From NCBI RefSeq assembly GCF_001544975.2, contig NZ_FCOG02000004.1, forward strand, positions 62,001-126,000: 64,000 bases of DNA, in the 5' to 3' direction. This DNA comes from Caballeronia arationis (GTDB taxonomy: Bacteria > Pseudomonadota > Gammaproteobacteria > Burkholderiales > Burkholderiaceae). This document shows, piece by piece, positions 27,317-37,912 of this stretch. Within the stretch, counting starts at the first letter, position 1, and every line of letters starts with the position of its first letter. Both the position numbers and the translations under genes were made by a program. The notes under the pieces are model-generated. The model searched no databases. It was not told the origin of the DNA and saw only the letters and a program-made list of their open reading frames with translations.

Positions 27317-28417
27317 ATGACTGTTGCTCGTTCAGCGGAAAGAGTGAATCCTGCGTCGACGTCCTCCACAGCGGCCGCCAACGCGCGGCGCTCCAAACTG
27401 GCCGCCGCCACCGAGCCGCCAATACGGCCCGGACCGGGCACCTCCGTCGTCGCGATGGGCGGCGCCGGCATCGAAGGCTGCATCACGCTCGCCAATTCGA
27501 ATCTGCGGCTCGACGTGGCCCCCGCGCTCGGCGGCGGCATCACGCGTTTCGACTGGCGTCATGAAGGCGCGCTCGTGCCGATCTTCCGGCCGTGCGTTCA
27601 TCCGAGCGCGGACACCGATCCGAACCAGCTTGCGTGCTATCCGCTGCTGCCGTATTCGAACCGGATCGGCAACGGGCATTTCAACTTCTCCGGGCGCGCG
27701 ATCGACGTGCCGCGCAATCGCGACGACGAACCGCTGCCGCTGCATGGCGACGGCTGGCTCGGAGCGTGGGAAGTCGAGGAAGAGGAGGCGTCGCGGGTGC
27801 GTCTGACGCTCGACCGGAGCGGGGGCAAGCCGTATTCGTATCGCGCGGCGCAGACGTATCGACTGGATGGCGCGACGCTTGTCGTTGCGCTCGATGTCGA
27901 GAACACCGGCCGCGAGGCGCTGCCGTTCGGGCTCGGACTGCATCCCTTTCTGATGCGGGAGGCGGACACGGAGCTGTCGGCGGCGGCGGGCGGGTTGTGG
28001 CTCTGCGGCGACGACTGGCTGCCGGTGCGGCATGTGCCGGCGCCGCCGGCGTGGCAGTTCGGCGTCGCGTATCCGATGCCGCCGACGATGGTCAACAACG
28101 CGTTCACCGGATGGAGCGGGCGGACGAGCGTGTTATGGCCGAAGCGGCGTCTTTCGCTGACGATTTCCGCCAATACGGATTACTACGTGCTGTACGCGCC
28201 GCCCGGGGCCGATTACTTCTGTTTCGAGCCGGTCGATCATCCGATCAACGCGGTCAACCTGCCCGGAGGCGGCGAAGCGCATGGGATGACCGTGCTGGCA
28301 CCGGGGGAGAAGCTGGCGCGGGAGTTCCGGTTCACCGTCGAGCGGACGGGTGAAGCGGTCCGGCGCGGGCGGCCGAGAGCGGCAGCGGGGGCGCGGGGGC
28401 GGACGGCGGCACGGTAG
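27317..28417 (+). CDS. Aldose 1-epimerase (mutarotase)
   Basis: A GalM-family enzyme of about 366 residues that interconverts sugar anomers, here supplying the anomer used by the dehydrogenase. The mutarotase domain begins near residue 50 with ITLANSNLRLDVAPALGG. LLPYSNRIGNG and LHGDGWLGAWEV contain the substrate Arg and the first catalytic-region His, and LGLHPFL the second. The first 45 residues are low-complexity, so the true start might be further in (an internal ATG is near residue 47). The chosen ATG has GGAGCG upstream. It ends the sugar locus. Confidence 0.85.
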   Translation: MTVARSAERVNPASTSSTAAANARRSKLAAATEPPIRPGPGTSVVAMGGAGIEGCITLANSNLRLDVAPALGGGITRFDWRHEGALVPIFRPCVHPSADTDPNQLACYPLLPYSNRIGNGHFNFSGRAIDVPRNRDDEPLPLHGDGWLGAWEVEEEEASRVRLTLDRSGGKPYSYRAAQTYRLDGATLVVALDVENTGREALPFGLGLHPFLMREADTELSAAAGGLWLCGDDWLPVRHVPAPPAWQFGVAYPMPPTMVNNAFTGWSGRTSVLWPKRRLSLTISANTDYYVLYAPPGADYFCFEPVDHPINAVNLPGGGEAHGMTVLAPGEKLAREFRFTVERTGEAVRRGRPRAAAGARGRTAAR

Positions 28418-28563
28418 CCTCGTCGGAAAGGGGAGGAATTCTCTGCAAAGTAGCCGGGCCACTGGGTGCGAAATGCGGGGAATTATCGTCTCTGTTCGGG
28501 CAATGGCCTTTTCAGGTTGTTCAGTAGACTCGTTGCGTAAGAACTTGGACAACGCGCGAATCG

Positions 28564-30030
28564 ATGATGACAGCCTCTCCCTCAGCCTGCAGTGATGAAA
28601 TCGGCGTTTGCGCCGGCCCGGAATCCAGTGATGGACGCGCGCCCACGGAGGCTTTAGGCCAGCCAGCGCCGGAGCGAACGGCAGTTGCGAGCAGCGACGC
28701 TGTCGATCGGGATCTCAAAGCGGCCGAAGTCTTTGAAATGGCAGTCTTGCTTCACGCCGAAGGCGATTTCCGTGGGGCCGAGCCGCTTTATTTGTCGGCG
28801 CTCGAACGGCAGCCAGATCACGCCGACGCGAATCACAACTTCGGCGTGCTGTTGATCCAGCAGGAGCGATTGCCCGACAGCCTGTCTTATCTCAAGGCCG
28901 CGTGCGACTTGACACCGGATCGCGCGGATTACCGTGCGGTCTATGAAGAGGCGCTCCTGCTCGCCGGCGAGCAGGAGAAGGCTTCGAACCCGATTTCAGG
29001 CGAGCCGCTCGACTCACGCTCGACCGCCGCGAATCCGGTCGCGCTCAAGTGCGCCTACGACGAGGTCATCCTGTTTTGTCCGCAGGTAGTGACCGGCGGC
29101 CCCGAAGCCATGCATCAACTGGCCTATACCATCAACGCGCTTGGCGGCAACGCGAAGATTGCGTACTACGGGGCGATTTCCCGGACCAGCCTGGCCAACG
29201 ATCAGGTCGAATGCAGCTATCAACCCGATCCGAACCTCGTCGAGGCCTACGCGGCCTATCAGCCCGTCGTGCTGAGCCGCGCTTCGTTGAAACCGCGCAC
29301 GCTGGTCATTTTCCCCGAGGTATTGGCCGAAGTCGCGAGAAAAATGACCGCATGCCCCCGCGCCATCTGGTGGCTGTCCGTGGACAATGCCGTTGTTTCG
29401 AATCCCAAACTGACCGATAAACAAACCGCCCGCGAAATTCTGGACGAGCCGCAACTGATTCATCTGTATCAGTCGGAATATGCCCGGCATTTCCTGCAAC
29501 ATCACGTCGGGCTGCGCAACCTGTTTCCGCTATTCGACTTCATCAATCGGGATTACATCGAAGAAGGCGAGTCGTCAGCGCGGGAAGCCAGGCGTCATGT
29601 GGCGATATTTCCCCGCAAGGGCGGACCTTTGGCCGCGCAATTCGTTGCCTCCGCTCAGGGGATCGATTTCCGGTTACTCCAGAATATGAGCCGTGCCGAA
29701 GTTCGCGCCGCATTGCGAGAGTGCGCGATTTATATCGATTTCGGCCATCATCCGGGTAAAGACAGAGTGCCGCGCGAAGCGGCGGCGAGTGGCGCGGTTG
29801 TTTTCCTTCATGAGAAGGGGGCCGCTGCGCATTTCGCGGATCATCCACTGGATCGCCGCTATCTGTTCAACACCGGTGACATCGCCAGTGGCGAACTGCT
29901 TCGACGCGTCCGGGCTGCCCTGGAAAACCTCGACTTTCACGTCGACCAGCAGCGTTACTACAGGCAGCGCATCCGGCTGGAAGTGTCGGAGTTCGAGCAG
30001 CAAACGCGCGCGGCCTTCTTCGAAAACTGA
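28564..30030 (+). CDS. TPR protein with a glycosyltransferase-like C-terminal domain
   Basis: A 488-residue protein. After a disordered start, two tetratricopeptide repeats are visible at about 51-118 (AVLLHAEGDFRGAEPLYLSA, then NHNFGVLLIQQERLPDSLSY). Residues about 160-480 look like a two-domain glycosyltransferase: VILFCPQVVTGGPEAMHQLA at the start, and near 389-412 YIDFGHHPGKDRVPREAA, a conserved motif I associate with uncharacterised sugar-transferase-like proteins. No signal peptide or membrane helix. The next gene is UDP-galactopyranose mutase, so a galactofuranosyltransferase role is a reasonable guess. GC is visibly lower than in the flanks, suggesting acquisition. Confidence 0.65.
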   Translation: MMTASPSACSDEIGVCAGPESSDGRAPTEALGQPAPERTAVASSDAVDRDLKAAEVFEMAVLLHAEGDFRGAEPLYLSALERQPDHADANHNFGVLLIQQERLPDSLSYLKAACDLTPDRADYRAVYEEALLLAGEQEKASNPISGEPLDSRSTAANPVALKCAYDEVILFCPQVVTGGPEAMHQLAYTINALGGNAKIAYYGAISRTSLANDQVECSYQPDPNLVEAYAAYQPVVLSRASLKPRTLVIFPEVLAEVARKMTACPRAIWWLSVDNAVVSNPKLTDKQTAREILDEPQLIHLYQSEYARHFLQHHVGLRNLFPLFDFINRDYIEEGESSAREARRHVAIFPRKGGPLAAQFVASAQGIDFRLLQNMSRAEVRAALRECAIYIDFGHHPGKDRVPREAAASGAVVFLHEKGAAAHFADHPLDRRYLFNTGDIASGELLRRVRAALENLDFHVDQQRYYRQRIRLEVSEFEQQTRAAFFEN

Positions 30031-30089
30031 ATATCACAGCATGATTCGAGCCTCACGGTTGCTGACGGCTCGAAGTCGCGGAGTTCCAG

Positions 30090-31205
30090 ATGAAAATTTT
30101 GATAGTCGGCGCCGGCTTGTTCGGCGCCGTATGTGCGCACGAGTTTGCCAAAGCAGGCCACCGTTGCACGGTCATTGAAAAGCGATCCCACATTGGTGGC
30201 AACGTCTTTACTCGATATATTCCGGAAGCGGACTGCCACGAGCACGTGTATGGCGCGCATATCTTCCACACGAACTCGAAAAAGATCTGGGATTACGTCA
30301 ATCAATTTGCCGAATTCAACCATTACGTCAACCGCGTAAAGGTCGACTGCGGTTCGGGGATATACAGTTTTCCGATCAACCTGTTCACCCTTTACCAGGT
30401 GTATGGCGTGCGCACACCCGACGAGGCCCGGGCGCGGCTCGAGCAGGCATTGGTGCCCAACGCGACGCCGGCGAACATGGAAGAATATTGCCTGTCCGCA
30501 ATCGGGAAGGACCTGTATCAAATCTTTATCGAAGGGTACACGCAGAAACAGTGGGGTCGGCATCCTCGCGAACTTCCCGCCGATGTGGTCAAGCGGCTGC
30601 CCGTACGTTTCACATTTGACGACAATTACTTCAACGACCGATATCAGGGAATCCCGGTCGGCGGATATACGGCGATCATCGAAAAAATGCTGGCCGGAGC
30701 AGACGTCAGGCTGAACGTCGACTTCAATGCCGACCGTGAAGACTGGATATCCCAGTACGACAAGGTCGTGTACACCGGACCGATCGATGCGTTTTTTGAT
30801 TATCGGCACGGCACGCTCGAATATCGATCGCTTCGGTTCGAACGCGAGTTACTGCCCGTTTCCGATTTTCAGGGAAACGCCGTGATGAATTATTCGCGCC
30901 GGGAAGTTCCGTGGACGCGGATCATCGAACACAAGCATTTCGACATGAAACTGAACGCGCCGAATACGTTGATCACCCGCGAATATCCGGATGCGTGGAC
31001 CGTCGGGAAAACCGAATACTATCCGCTCAATAACCCGTCGACCGACATGCTTTTCCGTCGATATCGCGACGCAGCGGAGGAGTTGGCGCCGAAAATTCAT
31101 TTCGGCGGACGCCTGGCTGAATATCGCTATTACGACATGCATCAAATTGTAGGTTCGGCGCTTTCGTTGTGTGACCGGCTGGGTGAGGGCCGATCTTCAA
31201 TGTGA
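30090..31205 (+). CDS. glf: UDP-galactopyranose mutase
   Basis: Glf is a flavoenzyme that converts UDP-galactopyranose to UDP-galactofuranose, the donor for galactofuranose in surface glycans. The 371-residue protein starts with the FAD-binding [20 protein letters not shown] and has IGGNVFTR and YGAHIFHT of the family. [15 protein letters not shown] and [18 protein letters not shown] are conserved substrate-site regions, and [11 protein letters not shown] closes the fold. It uses AUA isoleucine codons and has lower GC than the adjacent pyrF. No other surface-polysaccharide gene is nearby except the TPR/glycosyltransferase-like protein 59 bases upstream. Confidence 0.95.
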   Translation: MKILIVGAGLFGAVCAHEFAKAGHRCTVIEKRSHIGGNVFTRYIPEADCHEHVYGAHIFHTNSKKIWDYVNQFAEFNHYVNRVKVDCGSGIYSFPINLFTLYQVYGVRTPDEARARLEQALVPNATPANMEEYCLSAIGKDLYQIFIEGYTQKQWGRHPRELPADVVKRLPVRFTFDDNYFNDRYQGIPVGGYTAIIEKMLAGADVRLNVDFNADREDWISQYDKVVYTGPIDAFFDYRHGTLEYRSLRFERELLPVSDFQGNAVMNYSRREVPWTRIIEHKHFDMKLNAPNTLITREYPDAWTVGKTEYYPLNNPSTDMLFRRYRDAAEELAPKIHFGGRLAEYRYYDMHQIVGSALSLCDRLGEGRSSM

Positions 31206-31335
31206 TTTTCCGGTTGCCGCAATGGCATCGTGTAACGCCGTGGCAGGGATTTGCGGGCGGTGCCCCATCGAGCGCGCGGTCTCCGCCCGCCCGCACGTTA
31301 AAATGCGTGTCATCTCACCCGGATCGCACGCTTCC

Positions 31336-32148
31336 ATGTCCTTCATCGAATCTCTCAACGCCGCCTGGACGCGCACGCAGTCGCTCCTGTGCGTCGGTCT
31401 CGACCCCGAGCCGTCGAAATTCCCCGGCTCGCTGAAGAACCGCCCCGACGCGATCTTCGACTTCTGCCGTGCGATCGTCGATGCCACCGCGCCCTATGCG
31501 TCCTCGTTCAAGCCGCAGATCGCCTACTTCGCCGCACATCGCGCCGAAGACCAGCTCGAGCAGCTGATCGCGCACATCCACGAGAAGCATCCCGGCCTGC
31601 CGGTGATTCTCGACGCCAAGCGCGGCGACATCGGCAGCACCGCCGAGCAGTACGCGCGCGAAGCCTTCGAGCGCTACGACGCCGACGCCGTCACCGTGAA
31701 TCCCTACATGGGTTTCGACTCCATCGAGCCGTATCTCGCACATGAAGGGCGTGGCGTGATCGTGCTGTGCCGCACGTCGAATCCGGGCGGCTCGGACCTG
31801 CAATTCCTGGAGACGCAGGGCCGCCCGCTCTATCAGGTCGTCGCGCAACTGGCCGCCGAAAAGTGGAACGCGGCAGGGCAACTGGGGCTCGTCGTCGGCG
31901 CGACGTTTCCGAAGGAAATCGAAGTGGTGCGCGGGATTGTCGGCGAGATGCCGCTCCTGATTCCGGGCATCGGCGCGCAGGGCGGCGACGTCGAAGCGAC
32001 GGTGCGTGCCGGACGCACGCCAGCCGGCGCGGGGATGCTGATCAACTCGTCGCGCGCGATCATCTACGCCGGCCGTGACGACGATTTCGCCAGCGCCGCC
32101 GCAGAAGCCGCGAAAAAGACCCGCGACACGATTAACCTCTATCGTTAA
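31336..32148 (+). CDS. pyrF: Orotidine 5'-phosphate decarboxylase
   Basis: PyrF makes UMP from OMP, the last step of de novo pyrimidine synthesis. The 270-residue protein is of the longer type 2 group: [14 protein letters not shown] near the start and the catalytic [15 protein letters not shown], with Asp93, Lys95 and Asp98. The start at 31336 ([11 protein letters not shown]) is preferred; upstream in-frame codons have no family similarity. The stop overlaps the convergent helicase stop (shared TTAA at 32145-32148). Confidence 0.95.
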   Translation: MSFIESLNAAWTRTQSLLCVGLDPEPSKFPGSLKNRPDAIFDFCRAIVDATAPYASSFKPQIAYFAAHRAEDQLEQLIAHIHEKHPGLPVILDAKRGDIGSTAEQYAREAFERYDADAVTVNPYMGFDSIEPYLAHEGRGVIVLCRTSNPGGSDLQFLETQGRPLYQVVAQLAAEKWNAAGQLGLVVGATFPKEIEVVRGIVGEMPLLIPGIGAQGGDVEATVRAGRTPAGAGMLINSSRAIIYAGRDDDFASAAAEAAKKTRDTINLYR

Positions 32149-35100
32149 ACCGAAGGGATCGGCGCGAACAGCGCGTCGAGGTCTTCGGCGGAAAACTTCA
32201 CCGCGCCCGCCGCGTCGTCCGACAGGATGCTCGCGGCGAGCGCCGCCTTCTTCTCCTGCATCGCGACGATCTTCTCCTCGATGCTGCCCGCCGCGATCAG
32301 CTTGTAGACGAACACGGGCTTGTCCTGACCGAGCCGGTGCGCGCGGTCGGTTGCCTGGTTCTCGGCGGCCGGGTTCCACCACGGGTCGTAGTGGATCACC
32401 GTGTCGGCGGCGGTCAGGTTCAGGCCGACGCCGCCTGCCTTCAGGCTAATCAGGAAGAGCGGCACCACGCCTTCCTGGAAGCGCCGCACCGCCGCCCTGC
32501 GGTCGGTCGTCTCGCCCGTGAGCATTGCGTAGGCGATGCCCGCCTTGTCGAGCGCGGCGGCGATGATCGCGAGCATCCCCGTGAATTGCGAGAAGACGAG
32601 CACGCGCCGGCCTTCTTCGATCAGTTCCGGCAGCATCGCGAGCAGCAAGTCGAGCTTCGCGGATTCCTCCACGCGCTTCGCCTGCTTCAGTTTCACGAGC
32701 GACGGATCGCAGCACACCTGCCGCAGCTTCAGCAGCGCGTCGAGCACGACGATATGGCTGCGCGCGAAGCCGTGCTCGGAAATCGCGGCGCGCACTTTTT
32801 CCTGCATCGCCGAGCGCACGGTTTCGTAGAGATCGCGCTGCGCGCCTTCCAGATCGACGGTGCGCACGATCGTCGTCTTCGGCGGCAGTTCCTTCGCCAC
32901 TTCGTCCTTGCGCCGCCGCAGCATGAACGGCCGGATGCGCCGCGCGAGAAGTTGCCGCCGCACGCTGTCGCCGTCCTTTTCGATCGGGGTGCGCCAGCGT
33001 TTGGCGAAATCGCGCTGGCTGCCGAGAAATCCCGGCAGCAGGAAATCGAACTGCGCCCACAACTCGCCCAGGTGATTCTCGAGCGGCGTGCCGGTCAGGC
33101 ACAGCCGGTGCCGCGCGCGCAGGCTGCGGATGCTCGCGGCCGACTTGGTCGTCGCGTTCTTGACGTATTGCGCCTCGTCGAGGATCAGCAGGTGGTAATC
33201 GTGCTGCACGAGCGCTTCGTGATCGCGCCAGAGCAGCGCGTAGGTCGTGAGAATCAGGTCGTGCTCGCCGATCTGCGCGAAGCGGTCGTGGCGTTCCGGC
33301 CCGTGGAGGTTCAGCACCCTGAGACCCGGCGCGAAGCGACGCGCTTCCTCGCACCAGTTGTGGACGAGCGTCGTCGGCAGGACGATCAGCGCGGGGCGGT
33401 CGAGGCGTCCCGCCTCTTTCTCGGCGAGGATGTGCGCGAGCGTCTGCACGGTTTTGCCGAGGCCCATGTCGTCGGCGAGCACGCCTGACAGACCGTGCTC
33501 GCGCAGGAACTGCATCCACGCGAGACCTTCGCGCTGGTACGCGCGCAGCTCGGCGTTCAGGCCCGCCGGCGGCGCCGTCTCGCGCGGGCCGTTCGCGCCT
33601 TGCAGCCGCCGCGCGAGTTCGATCACGGCGGTATCGCCGCGAAACTGCCAGCGATGGGTGTCGTCGAGGGCGGCGAGCCGGCCGGCGTCGAGCGCGGGAA
33701 TGCGCAGCGTCTCGCCTTCGCGCATCCCGCTGAACAGGTCGATCAGCACGCGCACGACCGGCTTCAGCCGGCTCGCAAGCAGGCGCAGCCGCTCGCCGCT
33801 GTCCGTGCGCAGTTCGACGCCTTCGTCGTCGGCGATCGAATCGAGCATGCCGGTCAGCCAGCGGCGGTCGCGCCGGAACAGGTCCGCGAGGAGCGGCTCC
33901 AGACGCAGCTTGCGCTCGCCCGCCGTGATGCCCATCTCGACGTCGAACCAGCCGTCGCCCGAGCTGTGCGCGCTGCCGTCGATGTCGTCGATCTCGATCA
34001 CGTTGAAGGTGAAATCGCGCGTCATCTTCACGCGCCAGCCGTCGCGGCGCAGGACCGGCAGCACATCGGCGACGAAGCGCTCCCACGCCTTCGGATCGTT
34101 CAGCACGCGCAGGCCCACGGGAAACGGCTTCGGTCCGTACACGTTCTGCAGCGAAAGCTTTTGCAGCCCGGCGTCAGCGAGTTGTTGCAGACGCTCGTTT
34201 TCGGCGTCGGCGCGGCGCCTCACTTCGACGAGTTCGTCGCCGCGGCGCTGCAGTTGCGTCGTGGCGCTTTCGGCGTCGACGGTCAGGCCGTCGTAGTCGA
34301 AGCCCACCATCGCAAAATCGAGCGAGGTTGCGCGGTGGTCGTATTTGCCGAAACGCGCGACATGCACGGGCAGCGTGTCGAGCGTCAGCACCGGCTCGGG
34401 CGCGGTGTCGATCACGCGGATCTCGCCGGAATCGCGCAGCGGCGGCAGGGGCAGCGGCTGCGGCAGCGCGCTCGCGCATTCGCGCAGCGCCTCGGCGACG
34501 AGCGGCGCTTCCGCGAGCGAGATTGGCGGCATGCGGAGGTAGTCGGCGAGTTGCCGCGCGGGCATCGGCGCTTCGATGACGCCCGCTTCGCCCGTCTGCG
34601 CGTCGAGATACCACGGCGGGTCGGTGGGCAGGATGGCGGCGGCGTCGGGTTCGGCACGCAACACCGGCCGCAGGCGATTACTGGTTTCCGGCATCCAGTC
34701 GATGCGGCCCGGACGCGGTGCGCCCTCGCGCATCGCAGCGCCCGCTTCGACCTGGCCTGCCGCGGACTTCTCGAGCCGCGTCAGGAGACGCCCCGTCGCG
34801 AGCAGTTTCGAGACGATCGCCGCGCCGTCCGGGCCGCTCAGATAGAAGCGTCCCATCACATCGTTCGCGAGACGGCTCGGGGCGAGCGCGCGCAGGATCG
34901 TCAGGTCGTCGTCGGTGACGAACTTCGCAGGATTGGCCAACGCGGCCTGAGTCGCGTTCCATCGTTCGACGTCGCGGATCGAGCCGTCGACTGCCAGGCG
35001 CACCTTGAAGATTTTCAGGTCCGGATGGCTGGCGTCATCGGCGGCGGCGAGGAGGTAGACAAGCGCATACGCCGCCTGCGATTTCGATTCGGACGACGCT

Positions 35101-35501
35101 GCCGTGGTGCGCCGAGTCGATCCGATATGCGCCCGGAACAGCTTGAGCCATTCCGCGAGTTCGGGACGCATGCCGCCCGGCTGAGCGGGATCGGGCTGGA
35201 CGTCGCTCGTGGATTGGAGGTTCGCGAGCAATACGGCGCCGACGTGCTTGCATCGGTACCCGACCGGGCACGTACACGCATCGTGAAGCTCGATGCCCGA
35301 GCGCGAGCGGATGAAAACCAGATTGACCGCGTACGGCGCGCGCTGCGTGCCCTGCACGCGGGCGGTCAGGCATCCGCCGCCCTGCCAGCGCATTCCCGAC
35401 ACGGCTCCGACATATCCGACCGCCTTCGCCACCGTTCTGGCGTCGAGCCAATGAGTGATCTGGGATCGATCGTAGGAAATCGGGGTGGTCGTATCGTTCA
35501 T
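32145..35501 (-). CDS. SWIM zinc-finger SNF2-family helicase
   Basis: A 1118-residue SWI2/SNF2 DNA-translocating ATPase. The N-terminus has a SWIM zinc finger with Cys76, Cys78, Cys84 and His86 ([11 protein letters not shown]). The ATPase begins near residue 650 with the P-loop DDMGLGKT (about 675-682) and the DEAQ box ([11 protein letters not shown], about 770). [19 protein letters not shown] and the C-terminal helicase half ([39 protein letters not shown]) complete motifs III-VI. Bacterial members are of the RapA/HepA-related type without proven targets. It is convergent with pyrF and no partner gene is adjacent. Confidence 0.93.
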   Translation of the reverse strand: MNDTTTPISYDRSQITHWLDARTVAKAVGYVGAVSGMRWQGGGCLTARVQGTQRAPYAVNLVFIRSRSGIELHDACTCPVGYRCKHVGAVLLANLQSTSDVQPDPAQPGGMRPELAEWLKLFRAHIGSTRRTTAASSESKSQAAYALVYLLAAADDASHPDLKIFKVRLAVDGSIRDVERWNATQAALANPAKFVTDDDLTILRALAPSRLANDVMGRFYLSGPDGAAIVSKLLATGRLLTRLEKSAAGQVEAGAAMREGAPRPGRIDWMPETSNRLRPVLRAEPDAAAILPTDPPWYLDAQTGEAGVIEAPMPARQLADYLRMPPISLAEAPLVAEALRECASALPQPLPLPPLRDSGEIRVIDTAPEPVLTLDTLPVHVARFGKYDHRATSLDFAMVGFDYDGLTVDAESATTQLQRRGDELVEVRRRADAENERLQQLADAGLQKLSLQNVYGPKPFPVGLRVLNDPKAWERFVADVLPVLRRDGWRVKMTRDFTFNVIEIDDIDGSAHSSGDGWFDVEMGITAGERKLRLEPLLADLFRRDRRWLTGMLDSIADDEGVELRTDSGERLRLLASRLKPVVRVLIDLFSGMREGETLRIPALDAGRLAALDDTHRWQFRGDTAVIELARRLQGANGPRETAPPAGLNAELRAYQREGLAWMQFLREHGLSGVLADDMGLGKTVQTLAHILAEKEAGRLDRPALIVLPTTLVHNWCEEARRFAPGLRVLNLHGPERHDRFAQIGEHDLILTTYALLWRDHEALVQHDYHLLILDEAQYVKNATTKSAASIRSLRARHRLCLTGTPLENHLGELWAQFDFLLPGFLGSQRDFAKRWRTPIEKDGDSVRRQLLARRIRPFMLRRRKDEVAKELPPKTTIVRTVDLEGAQRDLYETVRSAMQEKVRAAISEHGFARSHIVVLDALLKLRQVCCDPSLVKLKQAKRVEESAKLDLLLAMLPELIEEGRRVLVFSQFTGMLAIIAAALDKAGIAYAMLTGETTDRRAAVRRFQEGVVPLFLISLKAGGVGLNLTAADTVIHYDPWWNPAAENQATDRAHRLGQDKPVFVYKLIAAGSIEEKIVAMQEKKAALAASILSDDAAGAVKFSAEDLDALFAPIPSV

Positions 35502-35577
35502 TCAGACTAGTTCGTTCGATGCGGCGCGGCCGGCGACCGTTTCCCGCCGAAAGCCGCCGTGGGCGTACGCGTTCGGG

Positions 35578-36078
35578 CTACCTTTCCCTGCGCTCCAGGA
35601 AGAGAAGCAGGCCGCGCAGCGCGTGCGCGGCGGCTTGCGCGCGCACCTGCTCGCGATCGCCCTTGAAGTGCTGCGTCTCGACCGCTGTGTGCAGCCTGTT
35701 GCTCCACGCGAACGATACCGTGCCGACCGGCTTCGCGTCGCTGCCGCCGGCCGGGCCGGCGACGCCCGTGATCGACACCGACACCTGCGCGCGGCTGTTG
35801 CGCAGCGCGCCCTCGGCCATCGCTTTCGCGACGGGCTCGCTGACCGCGCCGTGCTGCTCGATGAGCGCGGCCGGCACGCCGATCATCTCCGTCTTCGCGA
35901 GATTCGAATAGGTGACAAAACCGCGCTCGAACCAGGCGCTGCTGCCGGATATGTCCGTGATCGCGGCCGCGACCATGCCGCCCGTGCACGATTCGGCCGT
36001 CGCGAGCATGAGCCGTTCGTCGCGCAGCTTGTTGCCGACGCGGATCGAAAGTTGGTGAACGACGTTATCGGTAGCCAT
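35578..36078 (-). CDS. pncC: CinA-family nicotinamide-nucleotide amidohydrolase
   Basis: A 166-residue stand-alone CinA C-terminal domain, which deamidates NMN to NaMN in pyridine-nucleotide recycling. The conserved ATAESCTGGMVAAAITD holds the catalytic Ser, and SITGVAGPAGGSDAKPVGTV the glycine-rich active-site loop. The start at 36078 (MATDNVVHQ) is the first ATG with matching N-terminus. It follows pgpA by 32 bases and is the last gene of thiL-pgpA-pncC. Confidence 0.92.
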   Translation of the reverse strand: MATDNVVHQLSIRVGNKLRDERLMLATAESCTGGMVAAAITDISGSSAWFERGFVTYSNLAKTEMIGVPAALIEQHGAVSEPVAKAMAEGALRNSRAQVSVSITGVAGPAGGSDAKPVGTVSFAWSNRLHTAVETQHFKGDREQVRAQAAAHALRGLLLFLERRER

Positions 36079-36110
36079 GATGTGTCTCGAAGGAGCCGGA
36101 AGAGGGAGCG

Positions 36111-36644
36111 TCAGACCGTCATGCGCCAGAGCGCGATCACGAGCAAGGTGAAGAAAGCGGCGACGAGGTCGTCGAACATGATGCCGAAGCCGCCCTTGAG
36201 ATGGCGGTCGAAATGGCGGATCGGCGGCGGTTTCACCATGTCGAAGAAGCGGAACACGATGAACGCCCACAACTGACCGGTGAACGTGACTGGCGTGACG
36301 AAGAGCAGCACGAGCCAGAACGCGACGATCTCGTCCCACACGACCGGAGACGGGTCGGCTGTGCCCATCTTCGTCGCGGTGAAGCCGCAGAACCAGCAGC
36401 CCGCGACAAAGCCGGCGACGATCAGCGCGCCCCATTCGGCCACGGTCAGATACTGGTTGAACGCGACGAACGACACCCACGCGAAGAGCGTGCCGACGGT
36501 GCCCGGCGCGATCGGCGAGAGGCCGCTGCCGAAGCCGAGCGAGAGGATGTGCAGCGGATGCGTGAGCATGAAGCGCGCGCTCGCCCTGCGCGGCTTTCGA
36601 GCGGGAGCGGGCGAGTCGCCCGCGATCGTAGGGTCAGTCTGCAT
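36111..36644 (-). CDS. pgpA: Phosphatidylglycerophosphatase A
   Basis: PgpA dephosphorylates phosphatidylglycerol phosphate at the inner membrane. The protein has 177 residues with four hydrophobic segments. GSGLSPIAPGTVGTLFAW is the family hallmark, WDEIVAFW supplies the acidic residues, and FRFFDMVKPPPI the conserved RxFDxxKP motif. It overlaps the end of thiL by 11 bases, so the two are translationally coupled. Confidence 0.94.
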   Translation of the reverse strand: MQTDPTIAGDSPAPARKPRRASARFMLTHPLHILSLGFGSGLSPIAPGTVGTLFAWVSFVAFNQYLTVAEWGALIVAGFVAGCWFCGFTATKMGTADPSPVVWDEIVAFWLVLLFVTPVTFTGQLWAFIVFRFFDMVKPPPIRHFDRHLKGGFGIMFDDLVAAFFTLLVIALWRMTV

Positions 36645-37653
36645 GAAAATGGTCGAAGCCTTGCAACGTCAGGGAAAGCGGTGCCCCGCTGCGGTCGTGC
36701 CAGGCGATGGACGGCGCGGTTGCGGAAGCATCGGCGATGCGCTCGATTGTACCGATGCGCGTGAGCCGCACGCGTTCGCGCTCGCCGATGGCCGCGATCG
36801 TCGCGCGTGCCTCGGCGGGCGCGGTGAAGCACAGTTCGTAGTCGTCGCCGCCCGCGAGCGCGCAGGTGCGGCGCGCTCGTTCGGGCAGCGCCGCAAGTGA
36901 GTCGGAGACCGGCACGGCGTCGGCGTCCACGACGGCGCGTGCGTGCGAGCGCTTCAGGATATGCGCGAGGTCGCCGGCGAGCCCGTCGGAGATGTCGAGC
37001 GCCGCGCGCGCCACGCCGCGCAGCGCGAGCCCGAGCGCGACGCGCGGCTCCGGGCGTTCCAGCGCGCGCTTGAGCCGGACGACGGCGGCTTCGTCGTCGA
37101 TGTCCCATTCGCCGCGCAGCAGGCCGAGCCCCGCGCGGGCGTCGCCGAGCGTGCCGGACACCCAGATGTCGTCGCCGGCTTCTGCGGCGTCGCGGCGCAG
37201 CGCGGCGCCAGCCGGCACGTCGCCGAACACGGTGATGCAGATGTTGAGCGGGCCGCTCGTCGTGTCGCCGCCGATCAGTTCGCAGTCGAAGCGTTCAGCG
37301 AGCGCAAAGAGGCCGTCGCTGAACGCGGCGAGCCATTGCTCGTCGGCGGCAGGCAGCGCGAGCGCGAGCGTGAACGCGTGCGGCGCGGCGCCCATCGCCG
37401 CGAGATCGGACAGGTTGACCGCGAGCGCCTTGTGGCCTAGCGCGTGCGGATCGACATCGGGGAAGAAGTGACGGCCTTCGACCAGCATGTCCGTCGAGAT
37501 CGCGAGCTGCTGGCCGGGCGGCGCGACGATCAGCGCGCAATCGTCGCCGATGCCGAGCGCCGCGCGCGACACTTTCGCCGCTTCGCCGGGCGGCGATCCG
37601 CTTCTCGCACGGCGGGCGAAAAAACGTTCGATTAGGGAAAACTCGGAAAGCAT
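36634..37653 (-). CDS. thiL: Thiamine-monophosphate kinase
   Basis: ThiL phosphorylates thiamine monophosphate to thiamine diphosphate. The 339-residue protein has the N-terminal FSLIERFFARRA, GIGDDCALI and STDMLVEGRHFF with metal-binding Asp residues, VNLSDLAAMGA, and the ATP-binding LIGGDTTSGPLNI. DISDGLAGDLAHIL and LAGGDDYELCF are also family signatures. The start at 37653 (MLSEFSLIERF) matches relatives. No TPP riboswitch is visible upstream. It is divergent from maeB. Confidence 0.95.
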   Translation of the reverse strand: MLSEFSLIERFFARRARSGSPPGEAAKVSRAALGIGDDCALIVAPPGQQLAISTDMLVEGRHFFPDVDPHALGHKALAVNLSDLAAMGAAPHAFTLALALPAADEQWLAAFSDGLFALAERFDCELIGGDTTSGPLNICITVFGDVPAGAALRRDAAEAGDDIWVSGTLGDARAGLGLLRGEWDIDDEAAVVRLKRALERPEPRVALGLALRGVARAALDISDGLAGDLAHILKRSHARAVVDADAVPVSDSLAALPERARRTCALAGGDDYELCFTAPAEARATIAAIGERERVRLTRIGTIERIADASATAPSIAWHDRSGAPLSLTLQGFDHFHAD

Positions 37654-37864
37654 CGTGAGCCTGGAAGGCAAATTAGGATTAATGGAATTGACAGCGCCTG
37701 GCGCAAATGCAGCCAGTTCCCGGCGGGTTGAATCGCGTTCGACGGCCATGAGCGACTTTAACGCGCGCGGCGCCTTCTGCCCCAAGCGTTTTCAGACCGT
37801 TCAAGTTCAGGCAGTTGCACCCGAATTGCGCGGATTGCAACCCGATTCGGTGCCTGAATGGCGC

Positions 37865-37870
37865 TACAAT
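37865..37870 (+). promoter_or_regulatory. Candidate -10 element upstream of maeB
   Basis: TACAAT, five of six consensus, 43 bases before the maeB start. No convincing -35 partner at 16-18 bases was found, so this is only a weak promoter call. Confidence 0.3.
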
Positions 37871-37912
37871 GCGTTCGAACTTCTATTCTAATCTCGCACT
37901 GCTACCCGCCTC

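Noticed and set aside
30090-31205. glf as part of a larger surface-polysaccharide cluster
   Set aside because: No other polysaccharide, wzx/wzy or nucleotide-sugar genes are adjacent; pyrF and the galactose locus flank it directly.
37654-37912. TPP riboswitch upstream of thiL
   Set aside because: No THI-box pattern was found on the minus strand. A TTGACA at 37688-37693 also lacks a -10 partner.
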